A stretch of DNA of 41,854 bases, from NCBI GenBank assembly GCA_022425805.1, contig JAKMEQ010000057.1, positions 1 through 41,854 of the forward strand, given 5' to 3'. Below, piece by piece: positions 7,836 through 16,193 of this stretch (position 1 is the first letter of the stretch; each line of letters begins with the position of its first letter). The notes below the pieces were generated by a model, which was given only the letters and a program-made list of their open reading frames with translations, was not told where the DNA came from and made no database searches. Source of the stretch: Acidimicrobiales bacterium. Lineage in GTDB: Bacteria; Actinomycetota; Acidimicrobiia; Acidimicrobiales; UBA8592. The translations under genes and the position numbers were made by a program.

Positions 7836-8645
7836 CTAGATCGGTTCTTCCACTTTGGATTTCCTGGCTTTCCATTCTGCGTTGATCAGTAGATACAAAC
7901 TGACGAGAAGAACACATGAAAAAACCCAAATATTTACCCTTACACCAGAAAGCATTGTAGCTTCGTCTATCCGCAAAGCTTCGACCCAAAGCCGTCCAGC
8001 AGAATACAACGCAAAATACGCTACAAACAGCATTCCTTTGGAAAGGCGTTTTGTCCGGTCAACCTGAAGGAGGACAATAACGACCATAAGGTTCCAAAGC
8101 GACTCATATAAGAAGGTTGGGTGAAATGTGGCTTCTTCGATATATTGCGTCGGCCGATGTTCCGGATCAATCCTGAGCGCCCAAGGAACATCAGTGGGAC
8201 GACCGAAAAGTTCCTGATTAAACCAATTCCCCCACCTACCGATCACTTGTGCGAGTGCAATCGAGGGTGCAAAGACATCGAGAGCAGTCCGCAAATCGAG
8301 CTCAACACGTTTGCAATAGATAAAGGTAGCGGCGATACCAAAGATGACCCCGCCGAGGATACCAAGACCTCCATTCCAGATCTTGATAGCTTCAACCCAG
8401 TTACCGCTGAATCGGCTCCAATCTGTTACAACGTGATAAAGGCGGGCCCCGACTATACCTGCGGGCACACCCCACATAGCGATACCGGCCCCATGGTCAC
8501 CGTTAAGAGAACGATCCTTAAATCTCCGAGATGCCAGCCACACGCCCGCGAGTACACCAAACGCGATCATCAACCCATACGCCCGTAAGGTGAATGGCCC
8601 TAAGTCGATAGACCCCGTATTTGGACTTGGGATGGAACTAAACAC
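7836..8645 (-). CDS. lgt: Prolipoprotein diacylglyceryl transferase
   Basis: Integral membrane enzyme that transfers diacylglycerol from phosphatidylglycerol to the lipobox cysteine of prelipoproteins, the first step of lipoprotein maturation. The Lgt signature GRWGNWFNQELFG is at residues 136-148. LRAYGLMIAFG (20-30) with its Tyr-Gly is the expected N-terminal motif. About seven hydrophobic segments are spread over 269 residues, a normal length. A candidate substrate is the hydrolase lipoprotein at 29769-30542. It is transcribed divergently from the SnoaL-like gene, with about 95 nt between the starts. It is not followed directly by lsp or lnt here. Confidence 0.95.
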   Translation of the reverse strand: MFSSIPSPNTGSIDLGPFTLRAYGLMIAFGVLAGVWLASRRFKDRSLNGDHGAGIAMWGVPAGIVGARLYHVVTDWSRFSGNWVEAIKIWNGGLGILGGVIFGIAATFIYCKRVELDLRTALDVFAPSIALAQVIGRWGNWFNQELFGRPTDVPWALRIDPEHRPTQYIEEATFHPTFLYESLWNLMVVIVLLQVDRTKRLSKGMLFVAYFALYSAGRLWVEALRIDEATMLSGVRVNIWVFSCVLLVSLYLLINAEWKARKSKVEEPI

Positions 8646-8740
8646 AATCTTCCTTTAGCGACTACGGTATTCCCGTATCACATTCAAAGTCTACCTGCTC
8701 ATAAGAGAACAGATCATGACAACATACGGAAAGAAACAAG

Positions 8741-9187
8741 ATGGACAGCTACCACGAAATCAAAGCACTCATCCTTGCATACGCCCTCTGTATTGATAAA
8801 GGGGACTTCGAAGGAATTGGGGAATTATTTAGTAGAGGAAAAATAATTGGGAATGAGGATAACGAAGCTAGCCATATCGTCGGCTCTGAAGCAATATGTG
8901 CCATGTACACGTTAAGCACACGTCGATATGCTGGAGGAACCCCCTGCACGCATCATGCAACCACAAATATCGATATTGAAGTAGATGGCGAAACAGCAAG
9001 GTCAACTTCATATTTTACAGTTTTTCAAGCTGTTGAAGATTTCCCATTACAGCCGATCATTACCGGTCGCTATCACGACACATTCGCCCTCCAAACTCAG
9101 ACCTGGTGGTTTGAAAGTCGCCGTATGGAAATCACCCTAGTTGGTGATGTTAGCCGCCACCTTCTAATTGACCTAGAGGAAATATAG
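8741..9187 (+). CDS. SnoaL-like/NTF2-fold protein
   Basis: A 148-residue protein with the SnoaL-like (NTF2 fold) pattern: an N-terminal helix pair (EIKALILAYALCIDKGDFEGIGELF), a middle segment with CTHHATTNIDIEVDG, then YFTVFQ and TGRYHDTF strands. Members include polyketide cyclases, dehydratases and ring-hydroxylating dioxygenase beta-like proteins; many are uncharacterised. The His-His pair at 71-72 (CTHHA) is a common active-site-lining position in this superfamily. The function cannot be narrowed. It precedes the riboflavin operon by 88 nt on the same strand, but the inverted repeat between them suggests separate control. Confidence 0.75.
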   Translation: MDSYHEIKALILAYALCIDKGDFEGIGELFSRGKIIGNEDNEASHIVGSEAICAMYTLSTRRYAGGTPCTHHATTNIDIEVDGETARSTSYFTVFQAVEDFPLQPIITGRYHDTFALQTQTWWFESRRMEITLVGDVSRHLLIDLEEI

Positions 9188-9214
9188 TGAAGAGGAGGGA
9201 CATTGCATTCCTTG

Positions 9215-9235
9215 TATTAATGGTATACATTAATA
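9215..9235 (+). promoter_or_regulatory. 21-bp inverted repeat upstream of the riboflavin operon (possible operator)
   Basis: TATTAATG-GTATA-CATTAATA is a perfect inverted repeat with 8-bp arms around a 5-nt centre, lying between the SnoaL-like stop (9187) and the ribE start (9276). It is AT-rich and has no following U-tract, so it does not look like a terminator. Its form fits a dimeric repressor site. No RFN/FMN riboswitch motifs are present in the 88-nt leader. The regulator is unknown. Confidence 0.5.
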
Positions 9236-9275
9236 TTTGTTAGGGCTAGTGTCGCCACAAGTGAGAGGTTAGATT

Positions 9276-9893
9276 TTGTTTACGGGAATAATAGAAGAAG
9301 TCGGCGAGATCCGATCCATCATACCTTCTGGGTCAGGCCTAAGACTGACTTTCTCAGCTCAACGCGTTCTAGACGATGTAGAACTTGGCTCATCTATCGC
9401 AGTCAATGGATGTTGTCTCACTGTCGTTGACTTCGGTATCGATTGGTGGGCCTCAGACGCTGTTCCGGAAACAATGGACAAGACCGGCCTTGGAACCTTA
9501 GCGGACGGTGATCACGTTAACCTTGAAAGGCCATTACGCGCCTCAGATCGTTTAGGGGGACACATAGTACAAGGACACATTGATGGAACAACAAACATCC
9601 AAAGCATCTATAAACAAGATGATGATTCGTATAGATTCACTTTTGCTCTCGACTCTGATTGGGGTAAGTACGTTTGTCTTAAAGGTTCAATAGCAATCGA
9701 CGGAATTAGCCTTACAGTCGCAAAAGTTAGAACAGACTCTTTTGAAATTGCAGTCATCCCCCATACATGGTCGGTGACTAACCTTAGCCAGCGAACAACT
9801 GGAAACTTAGTAAACGTTGAGGTCGACATTCTTGCAAAATATGTTGAACGTCAACTAAGTGTGAACGAGTCAAACAAGTTAGAAGTAAGATAG
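9276..9893 (+). CDS. ribE: Riboflavin synthase alpha subunit
   Basis: Catalyses dismutation of two 6,7-dimethyl-8-ribityllumazine molecules to riboflavin plus the pyrimidinedione. The protein begins MFTGIIEEVGEI, the classic family N-terminus, and has two repeated lumazine-binding domains (about 1-95 and 96-190). Typical segments are seen: AVNGCCLTVV (about 43-52) and GGHIVQGHIDG (about 94-104) with IDGISLTVA in the second repeat. The start is TTG at 9276, with GAGAGG about seven nt upstream. It ends only 6 nt before ribBA and leads the operon ribE-ribBA-ribH. Confidence 0.95.
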   Translation: MFTGIIEEVGEIRSIIPSGSGLRLTFSAQRVLDDVELGSSIAVNGCCLTVVDFGIDWWASDAVPETMDKTGLGTLADGDHVNLERPLRASDRLGGHIVQGHIDGTTNIQSIYKQDDDSYRFTFALDSDWGKYVCLKGSIAIDGISLTVAKVRTDSFEIAVIPHTWSVTNLSQRTTGNLVNVEVDILAKYVERQLSVNESNKLEVR

Positions 9894-9899
9894 ATAACC

Positions 9900-11138
9900 G
9901 TGCCTGACCTGAACACCATCCGAGAAGCAATCGACGCGATTGCTGCAGGAAAATTTGTAGTCGTCGTCGATGATGAAGATCGGGAAAACGAAGGAGACCT
10001 CATCATCGCCGCTGAAGCAATCTCTCATGATGATATGGCCTTCATGGTAAAATACACCAGCGGTTTAGTCTGCTGCGCAATAACCAATGAACGCGCTGAT
10101 GACCTGCACCTCCCCTTGATGGTTGCTAATAACACCGAAGCTATGGGAACCGCATTCACTACCACGGTAGATGTCGCTAAAGGCACAACGACTGGAATTT
10201 CTGCAATTGACCGGTCGCTCACATGTCAGGCATTAGCTGACCCAAAGGTAGTAGCAAGTGGATTTGCCAGACCGGGACATGTTTTGCCATTACGTGCAAG
10301 GACTGGAGGAGTTCTAAAGCGCGCAGGACACACAGAAGCCGCAGTAGACCTAGCAACAATGGCAGGCCTGCAACCCGCCGGTGTCCTATGTGAAATCGTA
10401 TCCGATGACGGAGCAACGATGGCTAGACTTCCCGAACTCACTATCTTCGCTAAGACACATGGAATACCGATAATTTCTATAGCCGAGATGATCCGTTACC
10501 GGAACCGGCATGAGCGACTCGTTGAACGATTTGCTTCTGCTCGGATTCCAACGAATTATGGTGAATTCACATCCCATGTGTATCGCACCGCGCTCGACGA
10601 AGTAGAACATCTTGCATTCGTAACAGATGCTTTCGATCCCGCCGAACCCCCACTAGTCCGTGTCCATTCAGAATGCCTCACGGGTGACGCTCTCGGGTCT
10701 CTTCGGTGCGATTGCGGCTCACAACTAGATTTGGCAATGCAAATGGTCGCTGAATCTGGCAATGGAGCAATCGTTTACCTCAGGGGTCATGAGGGACGCG
10801 GGATTGGATTAGGTCATAAGATGCGCGCCTATGCCCTCCAAGACGAAGGACTCGATACTGTCGATGCAAACGTCGCTCTGGGTCTTCCGATTGATTCGAG
10901 AGAGTATGGTATTGGAGCGCAAATACTATCAGATTTAGGAATTAGAAAGATGCGCCTCCTCACCAATAACCCCGCAAAGTATGGTGGCCTCGATGGATAC
11001 AATCTCCAAATAGTCGAACGAGTCCCGCTTCACGGTGGCACAAATACTGAGAACACCAGATACCTTCAAACAAAAGTTGATCGAATGGGACATTTCAGCC
11101 CCACAGATGAAGAAGACAGCAATGTGGAACCGGCATGA
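9900..11138 (+). CDS. ribBA: Bifunctional 3,4-dihydroxy-2-butanone 4-phosphate synthase / GTP cyclohydrolase II
   Basis: Supplies both precursors of riboflavin. The N-terminal DHBP synthase (about 1-200) has [11 protein letters not shown] and the [12 protein letters not shown] active-site segment. The C-terminal GTP cyclohydrolase II (about 205-400) has the zinc-binding [17 protein letters not shown], then GHEGRGIGL and [17 protein letters not shown]. Both halves keep their key residues, so both activities are expected. The start is GTG, 6 nt after the ribE stop, and the stop overlaps the ribH start by 4 nt (ATGA), implying translational coupling. Length is 412 residues, normal for RibBA. Confidence 0.96.
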   Translation: MPDLNTIREAIDAIAAGKFVVVVDDEDRENEGDLIIAAEAISHDDMAFMVKYTSGLVCCAITNERADDLHLPLMVANNTEAMGTAFTTTVDVAKGTTTGISAIDRSLTCQALADPKVVASGFARPGHVLPLRARTGGVLKRAGHTEAAVDLATMAGLQPAGVLCEIVSDDGATMARLPELTIFAKTHGIPIISIAEMIRYRNRHERLVERFASARIPTNYGEFTSHVYRTALDEVEHLAFVTDAFDPAEPPLVRVHSECLTGDALGSLRCDCGSQLDLAMQMVAESGNGAIVYLRGHEGRGIGLGHKMRAYALQDEGLDTVDANVALGLPIDSREYGIGAQILSDLGIRKMRLLTNNPAKYGGLDGYNLQIVERVPLHGGTNTENTRYLQTKVDRMGHFSPTDEEDSNVEPA

Positions 11139-11617
11139 GCGACAATAGCGACTCTAAGAACTTACGCATCGCAATAATTGTCGGACGTTTCAACGAGGAG
11201 ATTTCAAATCGACTCTTAAATAGTGCTCTAGAACGATTAGGGACTCTAGGGGTTATTGAGGAGAATATTCATGTTGTCTGGGTTCCTGGAGCATTTGAGA
11301 TTCCTTTTACGTGTCAACAAGTAATTAACAAAATGAAGATCGATGCAGTCGTAACTCTCGGCGCTGTAGTGCGGGGTGGAACACCGCATTTTGATTATGT
11401 CGCTGGCGGTTGCGCTCGAGGAGTCCAAGAGGTCTCCCTTTCGACGGGTACCCCTATATCGTTTGGAGTGCTGACCACCGACACCTACGAACAAGCTCTG
11501 GAAAGATCTGATGCCACCTACGTCGACCACGATGGATCAAAAGGCGACAAAGGATCATCGGCCGTAGAAGCTGCCGTATGGATGGCTCAACTGGTTCGAT
11601 CACTAGGAAGTCAGTAG
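11135..11617 (+). CDS. ribH: 6,7-dimethyl-8-ribityllumazine synthase
   Basis: Condenses the RibD-pathway pyrimidine with the RibB product to give lumazine, the substrate of RibE; it usually forms icosahedral or pentameric shells. Seen: [11 protein letters not shown] with the ring-stacking Phe, WVPGAFEIP, the catalytic segment [14 protein letters not shown] with the conserved His, and [15 protein letters not shown]. Length is 160 residues. The ATG overlaps the ribBA stop as ATGA. Its last 15 nt overlap the 3' end of the convergent alpha-glucosidase gene, so no terminator separates the two. Confidence 0.95.
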   Translation: MSDNSDSKNLRIAIIVGRFNEEISNRLLNSALERLGTLGVIEENIHVVWVPGAFEIPFTCQQVINKMKIDAVVTLGAVVRGGTPHFDYVAGGCARGVQEVSLSTGTPISFGVLTTDTYEQALERSDATYVDHDGSKGDKGSSAVEAAVWMAQLVRSLGSQ

Positions 11618-13210
11618 CAACACAACAGCGGAGTTAACTCCAAATATGAGAAGTTCAGATATCTTCTTTACCTCTCCAACCTGGAACACTAATTCCCACT
11701 CCCCTTCCGGAAGAACAATTTCCGAATCACAATCAGAAACATTAAGAGCACTTATCGTCCCCCCTCGACGGAAAGCGATTACACCGCTATCTCTCGCCGT
11801 CACCCAACGAAGAGGTGCATTTGGGTCGAGATGTTCTTTTCGAAGTTTGAGCAACTCCTTATAAGACATCAACCAAGATCCATCTGTTTCTTGTTGATAC
11901 TCTGCAGTGTCTTCATAAGAACGACCACCCATCGGAATCCATGGAGTTCCGGTTGTAAAACCCATTTCAGGGGCATTCGCCCAGGGGATTGGAGACCTCG
12001 CACCATCACGTCCATCGGTTTCAACTGTATTTCTGGTCGCAACTGGGTCAGCTAAATCTTCTGGGTCTAGTTCGACGCTTGACAACCCTAATTCGTCGCC
12101 TTGGTATAGAAACGGAAGACCGGGGAGGAAAAACAAGAGCACTGAATACGCTAAGGCACGTTGCTTACCCTCATTCCCTCCTCCTAACCGTGTTGGGGCA
12201 CGTGGATCATCATGGCTGCTTAACGCCCAAGAGAGATCAACAGGTGCTGCATCTAAAGCATCGCGGAAAGTATCCCACATTGGTTGCGGTAGCCAAGGAA
12301 CGTGCATCGGAGCAAAGTAAAAAGCACGATGTAACGCATCTCCTGATCCGACATAACGACTCACACGATTTGGGTCGTTATCACGAAGGTAAACTTCGCC
12401 AAGTAAAAGAGCGTCATTAGGCTCAACAAGTTTTCTCCATCGACGAAAAATTTCGAGGTTCCCTGTTTGATCAAGGTCGTAGCGATGATCAAAAGCTGCA
12501 AAAACTTGGCGAGGGCTCATATCTGAGCGAATAGGGAAACGGTATGGATTATCCGGCATGAGCATATTCTTTACAAGCCCTTGAGCAACATCAATACGAA
12601 AACCGTCGACATTCAACCCAAGCCAGAATTTGAGGATCTCATCGAACTCTTGTATGACTTTGGGGTTGTTCCAGTTTAAATCTGGTTGTTCAGGCAGGAA
12701 TAAATGGAGAAAGTACTGCCCAGTCAGCTCGTCAAGAGTCCATGCCGAACCACCGAAGTGCGACACCCAATTATTCGGTGGTCCACCGTCAGGCCCAGGG
12801 TCCCTCCAGTGGTAGTAACCTCTGAATTCATTATCGAGAGAAGACTTAGAAGAAAGAAACCAAGGATGTTGCGACGATGAATGATTTGGTACTAGGTCTA
12901 TGATGACTCGGAGCTCTCGCCTATGCGCTTCCTCCATCAGTTCATCGAAATCCTCAAGAGTTCCAAACAAAGGGTCCACTCCGCAATAATCACTTACGTC
13001 ATAACCGAAATCTGCCATCGGGGAGGGGTAGAACGGGGTAAGCCAAACCAGGTCAACGCCTAGCCAAGAAAGATAATCTAGTTTTTGAATAACACCGGGT
13101 AAATCCCCTACGCCATCACCGTTACTATCGGCGAACGACCGCATGTAAATTTCGTAACCCACACTGCCGTCCCACCATCCAGAATTCTTATTTTTCAAGA
13201 AGCTATCCAT
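11603..13210 (-). CDS. Glycoside hydrolase family 13 alpha-glucosidase-like enzyme
   Basis: A 535-residue TIM-barrel enzyme of the alpha-glucosidase/oligo-1,6-glucosidase group. Seen: VGYEIYMRSFADSNGDGVGD (17-36), DLVPNHSS (105-112), nucleophile Asp207 in GFRIDVA, acid/base Glu272 in LLGEVY, and the transition-state Asp334 in SSHDDPR, where the family more often has NHD. It probably hydrolyses alpha-1,4 or alpha-1,6 glucosides in the cytoplasm (no signal peptide). It overlaps the broken GNAT gene upstream by 16 nt and ribH at its 3' end by 15 nt. The precise substrate (maltose, isomaltose, sucrose or trehalose derivative) cannot be set from sequence. Confidence 0.92.
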   Translation of the reverse strand: MDSFLKNKNSGWWDGSVGYEIYMRSFADSNGDGVGDLPGVIQKLDYLSWLGVDLVWLTPFYPSPMADFGYDVSDYCGVDPLFGTLEDFDELMEEAHRRELRVIIDLVPNHSSSQHPWFLSSKSSLDNEFRGYYHWRDPGPDGGPPNNWVSHFGGSAWTLDELTGQYFLHLFLPEQPDLNWNNPKVIQEFDEILKFWLGLNVDGFRIDVAQGLVKNMLMPDNPYRFPIRSDMSPRQVFAAFDHRYDLDQTGNLEIFRRWRKLVEPNDALLLGEVYLRDNDPNRVSRYVGSGDALHRAFYFAPMHVPWLPQPMWDTFRDALDAAPVDLSWALSSHDDPRAPTRLGGGNEGKQRALAYSVLLFFLPGLPFLYQGDELGLSSVELDPEDLADPVATRNTVETDGRDGARSPIPWANAPEMGFTTGTPWIPMGGRSYEDTAEYQQETDGSWLMSYKELLKLRKEHLDPNAPLRWVTARDSGVIAFRRGGTISALNVSDCDSEIVLPEGEWELVFQVGEVKKISELLIFGVNSAVVLLLTS

Positions 13211-13746
13211 GTATTCCTATCCAAAGCCCAGATACGGTTTGGCTCCTTGGGGTGATTTGAGAGAATCTTCGTATCAACTAATTCAAATCCTAACCGTTCT
13301 GCAGCAGCTATAGGCCGGAAATCATCCAAGAGAATGCAACTAAAAAGTTGACTTTCAGCGAATTCATCAAACCCATGCATGACCGATTCTGCTCCTACTT
13401 CCGTGGCTTGACCTAACCCCCACCTATCTGGGTGAAGCGCCCAGCCGACTTCGATTCCTGACCAATCATGACGTGGAGAGGCGTTCAAACCTGCTCTTCC
13501 GATTCTTCCGAGAGGTTCCCTGTTTGCCTTACCCTCTAACGCCCAATATTAGGTTCCGCGAAGTTCCCACTGGCCATGCCACCAAGCCATAGCTGCCAGT
13601 GCTTCGGGTCTTCTTTCCTCATCAGGGGTCCGAAGTGAGCCGCGCGGCTTGGGGGTATTCACTATCGTGGAGTAGGCGGTAAGGTCATCATCACGAAACA
13701 GGCGTAGAATTCGCCGCTTCGTTTTCGATAGAGGGCAGGCGGCCAT
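13195..13746 (-). pseudogene. GNAT-family N-acetyltransferase interrupted by an in-frame TAA
   Basis: The frame from the ATG at 13746 reads like an Acetyltransf_3 (RimJ-type) protein: RRILRLFRDDDLTAY near the N-terminus, then AMAWWHGQWELRGT. It stops at TAA (13549-13551), codon 66. Beyond the stop the same frame continues without a shift as YWALEGKANREPLGRIGRAG, then GIEVGWALHPDRWGLGQATE (acetyl-CoA loop) and AAAERLGFELV. Related proteins usually have a Gly-x-Gly-x-Trp stretch where the stop falls, so a single nonsense change has split the gene. A restart at the internal ATG (13488) would make only the C-terminal 97 residues. It sits 23 nt after the alcohol dehydrogenase. A sequencing error remains possible. 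Confidence 0.82.
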
Positions 13747-13769
13747 TTCTTCGTCCTGCTATATGTAGT

Positions 13770-14879
13770 TCAGGTTCCGAAATCTATGACTGCTCTGACA
13801 ACTTCTCCGTTTATCATCGCTTCAAATCCTTCGTTTATCTCATCAAGGGAGATGGTACGCGACACCATTTCATCTAATTTGAGGCGGCCTCCGAGGTACA
13901 ACTCACATAAATGTGGCATATCCACTTTAAAATTGTTGGAACCCATCATCGACCCTTGCAGGCGTTTTGCTCCGAGAAAAAGATCAGTACCAGGCACTTC
14001 GATATTCACCCCAATCGGGATCATCCCGATAATGGTTGCCGAGCCTCCTTGGCGAATCATTCCGAAGGCTTGTTCAGCGGTCTGTTTCATGCCGATACAT
14101 TCAAAACTGTAATCCACTCCCCCACCGGTAAGTTCTAAGACTTGCATCACAGGATCGCCATCGTTCGGGTTCACTGTATGGGTAGCACCGAGCTGAGTCG
14201 CCCATTCAAGTTTCTGCGATTCAAGATCTACAGCGATGATTTGCCGAGCTCCAGCCAGGTGAGCCCCTTGCACTGCCGAGATTCCAACGCCTCCGCAGCC
14301 AACAACAGCAACCGTGGACCCAGGTTTCACTTCAGCAGTGCGGAAAACTGCGCCAACACCAGTAGTTACTCCACAACCGATAAGAGCAGCACGATCCAAG
14401 GGCATATCTGGACTTATCTTTACGACTCCGTTCTGATGGACCAACATTTCCTGCGCGAAAGACCCGAGACCAGTGAATTGGTTTACAGCATTTCCTTCAC
14501 CATCAATCAGGCGAGGGGGTTTGCCGATAGGGCGATCTGATACTTCTTGTCGATGAGAGCATAAGTAACTGTGCCCTGTTAAACACCGGTCACAGTGACC
14601 ACAAAAAATCGATAGACAAGTAATGACATGGTCGCCTACTTCAATCCCTACAACATCTTCGCCTACAGCCTGTACGACTCCAGCCGCTTCGTGTCCGAGT
14701 AGCATCGGATACATTGCAAAGTCCGACCAACTACCATCTATGAAATGTAAATCACTGTGACAAAGGCCTGAAGCAACCGTCTGAATAAGAACTTCATTCC
14801 TGTCAGGCTTATCTATCTCTATCTCTTCTATTTTTAGAGAACCACTTTTATCTCGTAATATCGCCGCTTGCATCTTCAT
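13770..14879 (-). CDS. Zinc-dependent alcohol dehydrogenase (MDR family)
   Basis: A 369-residue medium-chain NAD(P)-dependent dehydrogenase. The catalytic zinc site is Cys40 (GLCHSD) and His63-Glu64 (GHEAAG), with a further Cys in IGCGVTTG. The structural zinc Cys are 93, 96, 99 and 107. The Rossmann motif is VVGCGGVG. The overall pattern is nearest to class III / NDMA-type alcohol dehydrogenases, which oxidise alcohols or hydroxymethyl-thiol adducts; the substrate cannot be fixed here. AGGAG lies just upstream of the start. The gene heads a likely minus-strand operon with the GNAT remnant and the alpha-glucosidase. Confidence 0.92.
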   Translation of the reverse strand: MKMQAAILRDKSGSLKIEEIEIDKPDRNEVLIQTVASGLCHSDLHFIDGSWSDFAMYPMLLGHEAAGVVQAVGEDVVGIEVGDHVITCLSIFCGHCDRCLTGHSYLCSHRQEVSDRPIGKPPRLIDGEGNAVNQFTGLGSFAQEMLVHQNGVVKISPDMPLDRAALIGCGVTTGVGAVFRTAEVKPGSTVAVVGCGGVGISAVQGAHLAGARQIIAVDLESQKLEWATQLGATHTVNPNDGDPVMQVLELTGGGVDYSFECIGMKQTAEQAFGMIRQGGSATIIGMIPIGVNIEVPGTDLFLGAKRLQGSMMGSNNFKVDMPHLCELYLGGRLKLDEMVSRTISLDEINEGFEAMINGEVVRAVIDFGT

Positions 14880-14976
14880 TTCTCCTCAGATTTGGACTCT
14901 TCCGAACTCTATCGCATGTTGCCTACCTCTAACAGCGGGTAGTGAAAAGTGATGGTTCTAATATCTGAAATCAGAT

Positions 14977-16116
14977 TTATTGGTTAACCGTCTTAAGGAT
15001 ACGGTCGGCAATGGTTTCGAGAATATTTCTACTAGTCGCAAAATTCAAACGGGCATAGCTCCCGCACTGAGTTCCGAATTTACTGCCGGGTTCCAGAGCG
15101 ATCTTGGCTTCTTCAAGAAGGCGCTTAGATGGGTTATCAGCCAACCTAGTGTTAGAAAAGTCGAGCCAAGCCAAATAAGTCGCTTGAGGTAAATGCATAG
15201 AAAGCCCAGACGATTCATCGTTGATTCGGGAATGTAGGTAATTACGATTTTCTTCAATTTGGATCCGCACTTCTTGTAACCATGACTCACCCACTGTCCA
15301 TGCTGCAACGGTTGCTGCTGCCCCGAAAGAACTATTCAATCCAAAATAATGTTCTGGAAATTTCTCTAATTCCTCTCTTACCGTTGACGAAGCAATATGA
15401 GCTACTGAGCATCGAGCCCCAGCCAAGTTAAAGGCTTTGCTCGCAGACCCAATAGTGACCGTACGATCTTGGAGTCGCTCATTATTGGGATATAACGAGA
15501 GGTGTTTGATGCCGTCGAACGTAAGGTCAGCCCAGATTTCGTCGCTAATCACAAGAAGGTCATGATCTTCTACTATCCCAGCAAATTCATCAATCTCTTT
15601 TTGTGTATACACGCGACCTGTCGGATTATGAGGTTGGCAGAAAAGTACAACTCGAGTATCACTGTCAAGCGCATCTTCGAACCTGTTTCCGTCGAACTCC
15701 CATGCAGGGCCTTGTAGGTAGACATCAACAACCTTCCTCTTGCTTTGTTCGATAGCAGTCCGAAAAGGTTGGTAGATGGGCGAGAAAAGAACTACTCCGT
15801 CTCCAGGTTCAGAATGTAGAACCATGGCGGCTTCCAATGCAGAAATCGACGATGTAAACGTCAAGCACTCGTCAAGCGGCGGCCTCCATCCATGAGAGCG
15901 ATCTACCCAATCACACCACGCAGATATAAGAAGATCCACATCGTGATATCTGTAGCCAAAATCAGCTAGATCGACCATTTCCTGTATAACTGAAACAATT
16001 TCAGGTGCGGGCGCGAAATCCATGTCAGCGACCCAAGCCGGTAGGACGTCTTTATCATATTTAGACCATTTCAATCCCTTCAAGGCTCGAAGTCGCCGCT
16101 CATCAGTCTTCATCAT
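14977..16116 (-). CDS. MalY/PatB-type PLP-dependent aminotransferase (putative C-S lyase)
   Basis: A 379-residue fold-type I PLP enzyme. The early segment LPAWVADMDFAPAPEI is characteristic of the MalY/PatB group of cystathionine beta-lyases. Other features are FCQPHNPTGRVYT, ISDEIWADL, and the PLP lysine in GSASKAFNLAG (about residue 230). Such enzymes cleave cystathionine or cysteine conjugates to a thiol, pyruvate and ammonia. Together with metX this could feed methionine synthesis, but the genes are far apart and this is inference. A perfect 14-bp palindrome (14963-14976) lies directly after the stop. The start at 16116 reads MMKTDERRL; the second Met is equally possible. Confidence 0.9.
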   Translation of the reverse strand: MMKTDERRLRALKGLKWSKYDKDVLPAWVADMDFAPAPEIVSVIQEMVDLADFGYRYHDVDLLISAWCDWVDRSHGWRPPLDECLTFTSSISALEAAMVLHSEPGDGVVLFSPIYQPFRTAIEQSKRKVVDVYLQGPAWEFDGNRFEDALDSDTRVVLFCQPHNPTGRVYTQKEIDEFAGIVEDHDLLVISDEIWADLTFDGIKHLSLYPNNERLQDRTVTIGSASKAFNLAGARCSVAHIASSTVREELEKFPEHYFGLNSSFGAAATVAAWTVGESWLQEVRIQIEENRNYLHSRINDESSGLSMHLPQATYLAWLDFSNTRLADNPSKRLLEEAKIALEPGSKFGTQCGSYARLNFATSRNILETIADRILKTVNQ

Positions 16117-16193
16117 GCTCCAGTCAAGTCCAACGAATCGAACTTAAGGCCAGGTATTGAGAACGGACCTCACAGGACAAAACGAACATGTAG

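Noticed and set aside
8121-8588. 155-codon plus-strand frame opposite lgt
   Set aside because: It lies wholly within the well-supported lgt gene on the other strand and its product has no recognisable features.
9188-9275. FMN (RFN) riboswitch before ribE
   Set aside because: The conserved RFN blocks are absent and the leader is only 88 nt; only the AT-rich inverted repeat stands out.
14963-14976. ATCTGAAATCAGAT palindrome as terminator after the MalY-type gene
   Set aside because: Perfect arms, but low GC, a 2-nt loop and no run of U; not enough to call a terminator.
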